DNA from: Holacanthus passer
Lineage: Eukaryota > Chordata > Actinopteri > Pomacanthidae
Direction: 5' to 3'
NCBI GenBank assembly: GCA_025331565.1
Contig: JAFREQ010000078.1
Span: 186,001-250,000, forward strand
DNA: 64,000 nucleotides
How positions within the stretch are numbered: the stretch's first letter is position 1; each line of letters opens with the position of its first letter. Both the position numbers and the translations under genes were made by a program. Under the pieces are notes generated by a model. It had not been told where the DNA came from and ran no database searches. It was given only the letters and a program-made list of their open reading frames with translations. Shown piece by piece: positions 9,201 to 22,600 of the stretch.

Positions 9201-11543
9201 TGTTTCTTGTGAAGTCAACCATACTGCACTGTGGTGATCCAAGATACAAACCTTGTTTTGTTGATCTTAACTTTTTTCGGTGTCACTAGGTGGTAGCAGA
9301 GATCAACAGCTGGAGATGTGGCAGGTTGTGTCTGTTCTCGCTAAGACATTAGTTCTTCTACATCACTGAAAATATAGTCAGATTTTACCCCAGGTTCAGG
9401 TTTGTACTTTATCTCACCTGATGTTTACAGTTACATCTGTATATATAAGAGCTGTTCAACAAAATAAGAGCTTGAACTCTGAAATGAAATTCACGATGAG
9501 GAACTGACAGTTTAAATTAACCTCCACAACTGGGGTTAATTTTAACTATAATTTAAAAAAAAAAAAATCACAGTTGAATGCTAGATGTTAATTTATTACA
9601 CAAAGTAGACAAAAGGCTCAATTCAAGATGTCTCAAATCATGATTACAAGCAAATTATGACAACCAAGAGACCTGAGCTGGAATGAGGGCAAACACATCA
9701 TCAATGACTACTGGGATGAGTAAGGGGGTTAGTAAGAGGGATCAATAAGCCCTCAACAAAGTCCGCACACTTTCAGGAGCAGTTACTCACATCCAGCCAT
9801 GCCAGCTAGGAGCCAAAAATGTGTTAGACTTTATCCGGATTCTAAATCAGCGGTAGGAAAAGGCAATGGTGCCCCATCAAGAGGTGAAATGACTTCACTT
9901 ATGTAAAATGCAGTGGTTGACAATGTACTAATCATACGGCGTATGACTGGTGCTGCCTGGCTCAGCCTTCATGGAGGAACTGCGTGAGAATCAGAACTGG
10001 ATGCTCTGCAACTATGCTATCACCCTGCACCCAGCCAGCCGCCTTCTGTAAAATATACTACTGGTGTCACACTTTAACGGCAGGCCATCACATCCACAGC
10101 GTTCGCCAGACTGTATGATATCATGGCCATAAATTAGCCCAGATAGTCTATGAGGCAATAGCAGAGGGTGGGAGAAAGCAGAGCGCTAAGAGTGAGACAG
10201 TTAGGAGAAAGACAGAGAAAGTTTAAGAGAGTCAGTGTTTACTGGTGTACAAGCCTCTCCTCCCAACAGGAATTCTTTCCATGTTTCATCACCACTGCCC
10301 ACTTGCCCGTACACAAGCGTCTATGGAGGGAGGCTGAATCACCTCCTGATGTCATTTCCTCAACTTTCACTTACAATCACATTGAGGAACAACATGGATT
10401 CAGATTTGATGGGCTTTACAATATATAGTGCATGTGGAGTGTTTACATATTAAGTCTACAGGCCTCAGACATGAACTCCACAACAGCAGAGATAAGGCCA
10501 CCACCAAAGCAGAGCTCGTTCGGTATCCCCGAAAAAAAAACTCCTGCTGGCAGCGACGGCCGAGAACGCACATGGAAACAAACAGGGGGCAGTTAACTCG
10601 TTCTGCATGCTGAATGCAAACTCTCTCTCTCAGCGCAGAAACATTTGTTGCTATTGGATTTAGTGGAACAGACATCAGCTTCACAGCGTGTTCTCAGTCG
10701 GTTAAAAACTGCCAAACAGGGAAAAAAATCCAGTGTAATCAGCAACACAGGCAGAGCCAGTGGTGTGAGAAAATTACAGTGCTTTCAAAATCATTCAGCA
10801 GGAGTGACGTCATCCGTTTTCCATTCAGGAATTGGACATTAAAAGGAGGAGAGGTGTTATGTTGGAATAAATGAAAGCTTGGTTCGTCTTATAATATTGA
10901 AAACATATATTTCCCACACAGGCAGCTTTTATCTGTATTCTGTAGGGTTGGCACATTTGCATCCCCACGTGACAAGGCTTACCAGGAGGGAGACTGCTTC
11001 AACTAAATGCTCCTTGGAGATTAAACTAAGAGGCTACTGTTAAATCGTCTCCAGTGCTGTACAATCAACAGGAATGATTAGTGAGCAATAGTCATGAAAA
11101 GTAAGAGCACCTCAGGTCTCAATGGCAGTGCTTTCAATATCAGTCACAATAACAACAAAAAAAAATCATGACACTGTGATCATACCAAAAAGCTCATGTC
11201 TCTACAAAGCTTTGCAGGATTGAGAAATCAAGGTCAGTAAAATCAAGAGGCTCAACATGGCACAAAATCTACTCCTCCTTGAAACTTCCTTCATTAATTA
11301 TGAATAATTCGCAGCCTAGTTGTTAAGAAGCAAATGCTGTCAAAACACATATGGCTTGACATGGGGTAAATTCATGACCCATTATCTGTTGCATTGTGTT
11401 CTGATTTTTATAGAAAATGTTAGAATATATTCAAAATCAAAAGCAAAATAAGACTAATTTATCTTCATTCTTATCGACGACAATAACCTAAATCTAATTG
11501 ATTTTTATGTCAATTGAACTACTCACACACTTTTTTAAGACTT
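9201..11543. other. intergenic region between convergent mpl and ddah1
   Basis: No gene is supported here. A minus-strand AATAAA at 9592-9597 could serve a long ddah1 3' UTR, and a closer ATTAAA lies at 11544-11549. Short open frames near 10.2-10.9 kb show no recognisable domain. Confidence 0.6.
9592..9597 (-). promoter_or_regulatory. ddah1: possible distal ddah1 polyadenylation signal
   Basis: AATAAA on the minus strand, about 2.1 kb past the ddah1 stop. Confidence 0.25.
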
Positions 11544-11549
11544 TTTAAT
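11544..11549 (-). promoter_or_regulatory. ddah1: possible proximal ddah1 polyadenylation signal
   Basis: ATTAAA on the minus strand, about 160 nt past the ddah1 stop. It is the commonest variant hexamer. Confidence 0.35.
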
Positions 11550-11704
11550 GTACTTTGAGGTCAAGACTGATTCTGATTCTGATTAAACTTGCCTATCCTT
11601 CATCTAAGACAGTTTTGCTAAACCTCGGGATCCTCGGTGATGGTGTACAGGCTCTGCTTGGTTACCATGCACTGATAGACCCCCCCACCCCACGGTGAGC
11701 GCGC

Positions 11705-11818
11705 TCAGTTGGCCTTCTTGTTGATGAGCACAGAGCAGCATGTGAGGGCTCCATCCACTTTGACCTTCTCCGTGTTGGATATGGGGATCAGCATGTAGTC
11801 CTTCAACTTCTCGAACAC
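11705..11818 (-). CDS. ddah1: ddah1 exon 6: catalytic cysteine and stop
   Basis: This encodes 37 residues from VFEKLKDYML to LINKKAN and TGA. It carries the nucleophile in LTCCSV (human Cys274). It is one residue shorter than the human C-terminus. The acceptor is CCCACAG. Confidence 0.95.
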   Translation of the reverse strand: MFEKLKDYMLIPISNTEKVKVDGALTCCSVLINKKAN

Positions 11819-14800
11819 CTGTGGGACACACAGACAACATCGTCACTGGAAAAACTGACATCCTGCCTTTTTAGATTGTTCAGGTTAGAATTCATCTGTG
11901 GTTATTATAAAATCGTGTCAGCTGAAGTTCAACAGATCATCACAGTGTTCAGCCAAATATAATAATGTAATATGAATAGGATTTTTTCAAAAAAAAAAAG
12001 AAAAAAGAAATAATTTAATGCATAATAGATAGTATCAGGACAAATGCTACTTTCTGACTCAATGTTACAGGAATTGACCAGTCAGCACTAAAACCAGCTC
12101 TTTAGAAAAGCACAGCTCACCTGGCAGCAGTTTAACTGAAAGAGAGAACTTATGCAACAACTTAATTTTGTTTACTCTACTTGTCAACGTGTAATGTTGT
12201 GATATAAAAGCCCTGCGGAGAGAGACACAGAATGTGAGGTAGGAGAACAAGCATTCAAGAAGGTTTCCTGGTCTCCCGGCAAAAATATATATATATAAAA
12301 AAAAGATGGGAGTGAGAACTATTACGACATTCTCAAAAGACCCTCGTAAAGTCGTGTGTCACCCTGTGGACATTTTCCAGAAGAAAACCAGTGTTTTCCT
12401 ACCAGACTTCCAAACCAGGATATTTTTCTCTTTAAACTCTCACTTCAACCCTGCTGTGATACTGAGCGAGGCCTGCGGCACAGCCAGGGGGACCAACTAA
12501 ACAAATTCTTATCTCGTGATGCAATATGGCTGACGAAGCCTCTGGTGAACCCATTGCCATTTTTAAATCCACCTCATTCATGTGCTTTATAACTCTTGAT
12601 TCTTCTCTGCTCAATGTAATATGGGCACTACGCCATCATACTCTTCTGCAACACCATTATATCACTTCAAAATACGGTCTTATTGCATTTTTCTAGTGGA
12701 TGAATTTAATTATTTTGGCCTGATGCCACCAGATGAGTTAAGAGATCAGCAAAGTTATTACAGTTGACATGAATGTGTGTATTAAATTTAATAATCTGTG
12801 CAATAGCTATTGAAACATTTCACTCATATCACAAATGTCAACATCATATTGGCACTAGATGAAAAGTCAGAGGATCACCAGAGTAATTCATCCTCTGGGC
12901 ACCACGAATGTGTGTACCAAGTTTCATGGCAATCCGTCCATTTGTTGAGGAGACATTTCACTCAAAAACAACAACAACAACAAATGACTTTATGGTGATG
13001 CCAGAAGAAAAGCTCACCAAAGGCCAAATCGAATCATCCTCTGGGGAACATCAATCTGGGAATTCATCCAACACTTTTTAGTTCGACTGAGCGAGGGACT
13101 GCACCGCCATCCAAAAATAACCTTGTGTTTCGACCCACCATCAGAGGGTCATCTCAGGGAAAGTTGTGCTTTTGTAACTTCCCCCAAAACAACATCAGTA
13201 AATCTCCTGCCGTTTATTGCATCTCCACCTCCAAAGCGTCTCTTTTTTTTTTTTTTTTTTTTGTTTGAACATTTCCAGCCGAGTTCTCATTACTGCGGTT
13301 GAGATTTATACGTTGGGTCGGAGGGTGGCCCACACAGTAGGGTAGTTCTATTTTTCACTGGGTCTTTTGTCTGCTCACTTTCTTTATCTCCAAACCGAGC
13401 CCTCTGGAGCCGTCGCCGCTGCTAACCATTAAAGATGTCCCGTCTCCACCCCCTCCGACCCCACCAATCCTCTCTCATGACCCCCTGCCTTTGTTAATGT
13501 GGGACTCTTATGTAACTTCACGGGCAAACTAAAAATAGAACGGAGATCAGGACAGACAATGTTTAGAGTTAGAAAACAGCAGAAGTCTCGCAGAATGTCT
13601 CTGAAAAAGAAATCTCTAGATCTCGTTGGAGGAACAAGCAACAAGTTCCCTTGGGAAACACGCACCAACCGTGGACTTACTGTACAACAAGGCAAGATCG
13701 TCAGCTCTGATAAAACTATCCCTCACTGCTTGTGTTATGTCTTGTGCTATTTATATTTTTCCACTTTCTTTAAGCTACAATTTCTGGTTTGGACCAAAAA
13801 TGAGTTCCAGGCCAATTTCTGGTGGGTTTGAACATTATAAAAAGGAAACTGGATCATGGAACAAAACATACTGTACATTTCTCAAATATTACTCCAAATG
13901 GTCCATTATAAGGCGCTACCAAAGCAGGAAGCATGAGTTACACAAATAGATTTTTATTATACTTGAGTCGAATTCCCTCAGTTAATCTTCCTGGAGAAAA
14001 AATGGAGCCCTCGTCGTGGATTTAAGTCCAAAGACGCATAATTTTGTGAATTCTTCCTTCTAAAAATAGCTGGCGGAGGTTGGGGTTTTAACCACAGAGT
14101 ACATTTTGAGGTCTGAGCACTGTCTCTGCAGATTGCAGGGTGCTGGGTTCGATCGTGTGAGAATCCCTTTGACTTGTTGTGATGTGGAGTGACCCCAAAG
14201 CATCCAAATAACACCGTGACTGCTCAGCTTTTCCAAACCCCGACAGGTAAAGTGAGACGATAACACGTCCTTCACGGTGAGCTAAGGTAGAAAACAAGAC
14301 GCAAGTGTTGTGAGTGAAAGGCACATCCTGACTGTGTTTACGAGCACGTCACCGTATGACTGAAAGATTTTTAACAATGGCTGTGGTTATACCTGCTGTG
14401 AGACACTGCTGGAGATTAGTTCAGCCAGGTATATCGAGCCAGCATATAGAACTGTTTAACAGGGAACACATGCTAGAAGGATAGTTCTTAAGAGGACGCT
14501 TAATTAATCAATTTCTGGCACACTACTTGGCACAAAAAGTAAATTTTTTCTATCCAACAGCAACCACTGAATAGCACTTTCATCTCGATTTGTGCAGTCA
14601 AGGACGCATCTTTGAGAAGACATATTTTACAGTTATGATATAATTGTGCAGAATTTTGATTTCGCTTATTAAATGATTACATCATTTATGCAGTTTGAAT
14701 ATGAAGAAATTCATGATACTTTAACCTGCATTAATTAATTGTATGAGCAGCTCAGGGGCATCATAACAAGCTTTAAAACTCACATTTATGATTAGCATTC

Positions 14801-17800
14801 ATTTGGGGTGATGATTTTGTTCACCAGTTGGCTATTTAATGCCGGACAGGATGCGCACCTTGGGGTTTATCAGTGAGGAGAGTTGGGGAGGTTTGCCACT
14901 GATACTGATGAGAGAGGTGAGACTGATCCAAAACGGTAAAGTTGTGGGCTGTAGAACCAAAACAAAGAGCTGAGAGACTCTAAAACAACTGCAGAGCTGA
15001 GGGGAGCTGAAGAGTCAGGTGATAATTCTCAGAGTTCAACACGATGACTGACTGCTTTCACATGCACATAGTCATTTTGGTCCATTGTTAATAGGAAAAT
15101 TATGATTATAGCAGCTTTAAAAATCTTTGTTTTGACAGTTCTGACGGAAGAAAGATTTTTTTTCCCCCAAGACTCCATCGTCTCTGGCTCCCAGTCTGTG
15201 GTTGGAGTCCCATCCACAAAAGGGAGCTTCACATAAAACTGCATGTCCCTTTGTCAAAAAAACACAGTGTTGGTTGTGGTTGACCTGCAGCGGTTTGTGT
15301 AAAATAACCAGATTCTTGCAGGGTTTCCCTCTCTAGCCAGTTGTTTGTCTCAGAGGTCTGGACAGGATGGAGATCAACAAAGACAAGTGCTCTTTAAATT
15401 GAAGCCACTAAACCAGTTTGACTACTGACGGTGCCTCTCCTTCCAAAACACGTAACCTCAGGATTGTAAATGAAGGTGTGATTGCATGTGTGAGACAAAT
15501 TTACTGTGTGTGGATGTGAAACGAGCGGAGCGTTACCTTTGCACTCTCGGGATACTGCTCTGGTGTGCAGTGCAGAAGCACATGTCCCTTATTAGGTAGG
15601 TTCATGTAGATGCAGTTGGCGGCGAAGTCATCAGGCACGGTCAGTTTGTCGTAGCGATGGTCGCTCATCTGCTGCATGATCTACACACACAGACGAGAGA
15701 GGGACAGGAAATAAATGCACAAAAGGCTGCAGGAGTCCACATGACTTTCAGAGAGACAGACAGAAAACAGTTATTCAGATTATCAGACACTTGGAGTCAG
15801 AAGCAAGGTCACAATACCAAAGGCAGAACCACATCCCTGTGCCGGCCAAACCACTCTTGGGGCCAGGGGGGCCTTAATGGAGAACACAGGAGCAGACAGA
15901 CATTCTTTCTCAGCAGATGTCACGTTATTTATGTAATCTGAAGGAGTTGAAGGTGGGACGGGCGGCGGGGGGAAGAGAGGCGGAGAAGACGCCCATGTTG
16001 CCAAGTGGAAGTTGGGGGGTGAGGATGTTATGACCAGAGGAGAGGCAGGTGCCTCTTAATGTTTATGAGCAGAACATCTGCGGACGGATACCTCAGAGAC
16101 AAGAAGGGGCGGGGAGGTGGAAAGCGAGTGAAAAAAACCCCAATGTGTCAACATTCAGAAAAAGTATTTTGAGAAGTGAGATTTTCAGCAGATATAAATT
16201 TCCTTTGTCTCTTTTGTTTGGGTGCTTTTCTATTGCTCCTCTTTCTGTCGTCTTTCATCTTTAATTGTGGTCAGGATGAGTTCGTGCTAAGATTTGCAAA
16301 TGATTATCAGTCAAAAAAGGTTATTATCCAAAGCTGAAATTATTTTTAAAAAAAGAAACTGTAGATCTGGCTTTGCTCATGATATTCACCCAATGCTGCC
16401 TATGGGACTACAGTGCAAAGAAAACGTATGACGTCTGCTTGACGCACATATAGGTTTGAAGGAGTGGCTGTGAGCGAGTGTGATGACACAACTACAAACG
16501 TGGGAGAAAAGTGTGTGGTTTGTGAGCACAATGGGCTTTGCGGCCGAAGAGGTTTTCATTCCAATTCCCACTGATTGGCTCTGCTGCAACAGGGAGGACC
16601 GGAGCATTTACTGAGACGGCAAAGATTTTTTTTCAGTGTGAGTTATATAAAAACATGGTTTACTTTGAATTATATTACTCATGTAGTAAGTTGAATACAC
16701 TTACACAACTTGTACTATGAAAAAAAAAAAAAAGACCCAACCCAACAGCAAATGTGCTGTTCTCTGTTAAGAGCTTTCCTGGGAAAATCTATTGTGCACA
16801 CAGGAAGTGACACATTTCAGTTTCTGGCAGCAAAAACAGCGCTTGGTTGGAATAAATAGAAGAACAATTGTGTGGTTAGCATGAGCAGTAAATCCCATCA
16901 TTAAATAGATAACTCAAGGAAAAAGTTGTCACAGGACTGGACTTGTTAAACGGAGCAGTGATCTCTGGGAAGCGGCGTGCAAAACCAACACAGTAATGAA
17001 AGTTTTGCACAGTGTTGAATATAAAAAAATTAAAAAGGAAGTCATGCATCACACCAGCATTGCAAACTGACAGAGACTAACGAATATTTGTACACATTTA
17101 ACAGCAATAACTCATTGTTGATGCTTAAATGATAAATTAGCAGGTCCTGCAACCGACTGACGGTGCAAAATAAATCAGATTAACTTTATAGCAGCTGACG
17201 TTGCAGGGCTGCTGGGTGGAGTATAGTGTGGGTGTGTGTGCGCGTATGACTGTATGTGTGCAACCAGACACATTCCCAGGTCACTTGTGGGTGTGTCAGG
17301 CGATTGCAGCAGCCCTAAATGAAAACACTGTACATGTGCGTGACCGCCAACACGGTTTCTCACACACAGGGGGATTAAGTGTGGTAGAGGGGAGAATAAA
17401 CTTTGACTCCACCAAAGATCACAGTCGTTCCTGCTTCACTCCCTGTCTCGAAAATATCTCACTTTCTCAGTAGAAAAACGGAGAAGAAAAACTGTTCAGG
17501 GTGTGAGGAAAATGTCCCGCAGCGGAATTTCATCGTGCTTCGTGTAAAGTTCTGATCCCTGAAATACAATTTAATCCTTAGAAAATTCATCTTAGGAAAG
17601 AAACAGCTGGTTCTCTCAGAGTCAGTGGGTGCAACTGGTCAATACGAGGCCAGATTATTAGATAATTTTAAATATTCAAATCTTGGGGCTCAAAAAATTA
17701 AAAATCAAGGGCAGGCTATGATGGTTACTGTATGTTTTCATCACTTCTTAGATAAGACATGGCATCATTAATATATCTCAGATTTGTGCATCTCCTTCAA

Positions 17801-19571
17801 GTGTTTAAGAGCAAAAGAAAAAAATGGAAACCCAAGGCTTCTACATAGCCATCCTGGCCCTGGCCCAGATATACAGCCACAGCAAATCAGCAGCAGCTTC
17901 CCTCTGGACGGTGGCTGGGATCCAGTTAATACACAGAGTGGTAACTGGGCAGCAGAATGTGCTCGGTCAGAGCTGCTAAGACAAAATATTTACAGGAAGG
18001 TAATAAAATCCCCACCAGCCGATGACAATCTTGACCAGTTAAGAAAAACACTGACAATTTACTGGACCTGATGCCATCAGCATAATCACTGCGTTGGCTC
18101 CTGGTATGAACATTTATAATGCCCACTGGAGTAATCCTTCCCAGGAAGCCCTTAAAGGTTTTACAATACTTCTTTTCACTGACGAACGACGAGCAGCACG
18201 TACGAGACGACTTCTACGTGAGGCTTCTTCCAACTCCTGGGGGGGAAATGACCCTGAAATTGCTTCCTGTTGATGTACAGTAAAATGTTTATTATGGCTC
18301 CTTGACACACATTTCACTCTGGAAATATTATCGGTCCATAGGGAGTGTTTATTGCTGCACCCTAATTTATCCAATGGAAGATGACTCAGAGGGAACAAAG
18401 AGGAGGGGAGGACGGAGAACATCTCTGATAATACTGAGAAAAGAAGAGAATTCTGAAAAGTGCCCTGCCTGAAACAATTCACATTTCTTATGTTTTTTTT
18501 TCTTATTATCTTATGCATAAACAATTCAGAGGCCCTACACTGTAATCTCTGATGTCTGCCTGACTCTCCAGCTGACTCATCATTGGCAAGGAAACCTAGT
18601 GCTTGAATGCCATATATATAAACTTCCTGATATAATACATACATACCACAAATCTCGTCAAATTTCTTAGCCACATTACATGACTCTAATGATGTCTGCT
18701 TGTCAGGTGATCACCATTTAGGCCAGAATGAAATATCTCAGCAACTACTGCTATGAGTGTGTGTTGTATATACATTGAACTTTTGTATTCATGCCCCACT
18801 CAGGATGAATCTTCAGTTTTTTTCTATGTGCAGCAATAATTTGGTAAATTACTGAATGCATGCAAAACTAATGATTCCCAGCCTCAGCTGTACTTTGGGT
18901 TTAGTGATAACAATGATAGTATACTGAAATAAGAAAGTGACAATGGTAACCAACAAAACATAAGGTATAAGATAAATAATTACAACAAATTCCATCATTT
19001 AAGCAAAGGCCGTAAGATAAAAGTGAGTCTTAAGAAGAGATTTGAAAGAGGTGACTGAGTTTGCCTGCCTGGGATCCCCGGGCAGGGTGCTGTTTGATTA
19101 TTGTCTCAGGAAGAAACCAGGCGACAGTTCAGAGACACAAATTTGTGACCTGAAATGTGTTATCAGCTGCTGATCTCTGACACTGCAGCTGAAGGACTCA
19201 ATGAATGAATGCTTTCACATCACAGGCAAGGAAACATAATGCTCAAAAGCTGCTCTTATCCTGATATTATTCATACTAGATAACCCATCAATTTATTTAT
19301 AAGGCATCTAAGTTCATCAAAAATAAAGATTATGTTCATGTTTTGATGACTTGCTTTGATTTGGATTTCGTCATCAAACACAACTCATCCTGAATAAAAC
19401 CTCCATCACGTCATCACCTCATTATCTATAAAACTCAAGCGTGAAAACATCCTTGAGGTGAAGCTCAAACCCTGACCAGCAGAGAGTAATGACCTCATGA
19501 ATCAAACAGGGCTGAGCAAAGGGCTGATTGCTGAGCCACAGCGCTGCCCACAAGTCTGCTATAGGGAGGGA

Positions 19572-19629
<58 letters not shown>

Positions 19630-22600
19630 AACAGGGAGTGGGCGCTGCAGCCTGTGACAGAGGCGGTATTTCAGGATGATGACTTCATGAGTGAAGCTTG
19701 GCAGTGACAGCGGCAGATGGATGACGAAACCCATCCGGTCAACATGTATTCTCATCCTTGGGAGAGCTAAACACAGACAGGAGGCTACACCTGGCCTGCA
19801 CGTATACACACTCCGAGCACCGAGACATATTGTTAGAGAAATCCCAGATAATGATGGAGCCAAACTGCAAAACAGAGCAAAAATTATAATAATCACAACG
19901 TAATCATATACAGACGTTTTACTCCAAACACATGCTGCAAACCGGTCGGGTCGTCCTCTATTGTCAGTGAATATTCTATAGCAGCAAAATTCAGCTCCCT
20001 GAAGACAATTAAAGAATTAGTCGGGCTCCAACTTTAAATTTTACAAAGCGTCTTTGTCCGAGGGTACACAGACAAGGAGCCTCGCTGCCATTAAGTGTTG
20101 CATCAACATCCAAAACGAGCATTCATTAAAACAGCATTCATGAGATCTCACTCCCCCCACAAAGAGAACATTACCTAATTACAAATCCAGGGTCGTTAAA
20201 AGTCCTTTAAAACAGGAGCTAATTGCTGCAAGAAGGGGTGACGTAAGCCGTAATTAGAAAGCAAGCAGCCTGTCATTAAGTCTCACTAACGGCCACTCCT
20301 CGCTCCAGTAGCTAATTACCGGGGTGATCAAACAGGCAGGAATCTTAATGAGTCGATGCTGGAATATAAAATCAATTAGCGTGTGTGTGTTTTTGAATGG
20401 ATTCTTGATTTCTTGTGTACACTACAGCGATGCAAACACGCTTACCAAAGCAACAAGTCTGACCTTGCTCCTCAAGTGCTTTGCCTCATTAGGATGTGCT
20501 GTCGGATGGTGTGCTTTTAATTGCTCCTGAGATACAATGACTTAACTTGACTTTTACTAACCTTGTGTAGGGCTGGAACCAGTAGGGGGGGTTATCACAC
20601 TAGGAGGCGCGTGAAAAGCCCTGCGAGTGAGGATCTGTCAAGGCCAAGGGTGTATGTGCTTGTGTGTACTTATGTAATTAGACAGCATGTGTGTGTACGC
20701 TGTGCAAATACGACATTACATATTCCAGCGGATTTCAGTCATGTGTGTCGTACAGAAAGTTCACATACAGTCCCGCGTGTTGATGCTTGGGAATTTTAGG
20801 GATAATTCCATCAGAGGGATGGGCTCAGATTTATTACTCCCTTTGTGAGAACGACCGATCCGTCTCTGTCAGGGTGTATGCTGCCTCTTCTTCACGTCGA
20901 GTCCTTCAGCATCCCCTGGGTTGTTTTTTTTTTTGAGGTCTATTGTTGCAACAGAGCTCGATCGATTCAGAAGCCTTTTATGCCTTAACGAGCTCAAGCT
21001 GTTTAATGGAGGGACAATGCCTTTGTAATTGAAGCCGGAGTGTGAGCGCCAGGGGCAATCCCCTCAGATTAGCCCAGAGTATGAATTAATGAGGAGGGAT
21101 TAAGGTGACAGGTGGTTTCAATGCTCTTGGAGTGGGAAGCAGCAATCAAGCTGTAAGTAAGGGAGTCTGCTCTGAATCAACACGTGTGATGTCCTGTCTT
21201 GCAGTATTATTCTTGCTGAATACTTTGCAGAACGGGAGAAAAAAAAAGTACGGGCTGTTCATACGAACAAAATAGAGCCAAGAGTCAACCAAAGAATTAA
21301 TTAAAAAAAAGAATCAGCTGCGTCAACGTGCGTCATAGTTAGACAAACAATATCACTGCATTGATTCAGTGGTTTCCGTGACAGGGGAGGGGGGAAGCAA
21401 AGCAAAGGGGTGATGCTTTTACTGCACACACACAGACACAAACTCCATACTTTGAGGGTTTTCTGTGCCGGTTCGCTGGAGCCGATGACAATGAGGCCTG
21501 GTCCTCCCATGCTGCAGAAGCTTTTCAGGTGCAGCCCTTCCAGCACAGGCACGGTGGACACGGCGTAGTCCTGCAAACACACAACCCAGTTAGGTGGAGC
21601 AATATGATATGATGGGCTTCATGATGAGACATGGGGCAGGACCAGGTAATAGAAAGACTGATTAAAACTAATGGCCCCTCTCTGAGCAGGAATCCCCTTG
21701 AATCACTTTGCGTTTACAGTGTCAACACTAAGAACCTGCCTCGACATCTGCTGACACACGGTTTCTTCACAATAGTAATTCCAGTGTGTAGATAGATCTC
21801 TACTGAGTTTACAAAACGAGACAAACCTTACCGCAGCAAACACGACAAACAGATTCATATGCAGTTTAATCCTAATAAGATACTCTTCATAAAGGTGGGA
21901 TTGGATTGGATTGTACAGGTGTGATAACTCAGTGAAAGCCTTCCTTTGTCAGCGACAATGCTTCACAATCTTTTCAAACTGCAACAAAGCTCTACGGCTC
22001 CAGCCAGTGTAAGTGAAATGATATGATATGGTGGTATTATAAAAAATTCAAAGAGCATTGTTGTGGTTTATGCAGTGTCATTAAACCAGGCCTAATGTGG
22101 TCTTTCACATGCAGTGGTGGGCAGCTCAGGGGCAGACACAGCAGGAGCGTCTGGGAGATGAGCTCAGGGCTCATAAGGACATTACACAGCAACTTGTAGG
22201 AGCCTGACTGGAGAAGCTCTCTCTGGCTGCAGGACAGCGCATACCAAATGTTGAGGTGTTACAAAATAACAGGTCATATAAAATGACAGCTACCATTTAT
22301 AATAGTTTTATTAACACACTGAACATAGCTGCTGATTGGGGATTCAGGTTAGCTTTTATATCTAGTCATGTCAAGTCAGGTATCTTCTTTAAAACACTTT
22401 GTTTCAAATCTGAAGTATCTCTCTATAATATTAAATAGTTGTGGTTAAATAAGCAACAAGGTTAAAGATAGGAAACTTTTTTATTACACAATATATTGAG
22501 AGGACTGTCTCAGCTAATCTGCTTCATCGGGACTACATGGGTGTGGTTTGATCACATTTCACTGACAGCAGCTTGGCAACATGAGCAAACAACACAAGAA

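Larger units (their letters stand above)
11819..15536 (-). repeat. ddah1 intron 5, with tandem teleost repeat
   Basis: A 3.7-kb intron. A two-unit repeat lies at 12805-13070 and a poly-T run at about 13242-13262. The remainder shows no gene. A B-box-like GGGTTCGATC at about 14146 has no supporting tRNA fold. Confidence 0.7.
15681..21450 (-). other. ddah1 intron 4
   Basis: A 5.8-kb intron without coding signal. It contains a long TG microsatellite (19575-19627) and a cluster of homeodomain-type TAATTA sites (20176-20379). Open frames such as the 186-codon one at 18114-18674 have no recognisable domain. Confidence 0.7.

Noticed and set aside
10168..10874. Cluster of short plus-strand frames in the intergenic gap
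   Set aside because: The overlapping frames of 60-90 codons lack domains, and splice sites do not join them. No gene is supported.
14100..14175. tRNA-like B box GGGTTCGATC
   Set aside because: I could not find a matching A box, acceptor stem or anticodon arm around it. It is more likely a repeat fragment or chance.
18114..18674. 186-codon minus-strand open frame
   Set aside because: It has no recognisable domain, no splice or promoter context and low-complexity composition, and it lies inside a ddah1 intron. It is likely chance.
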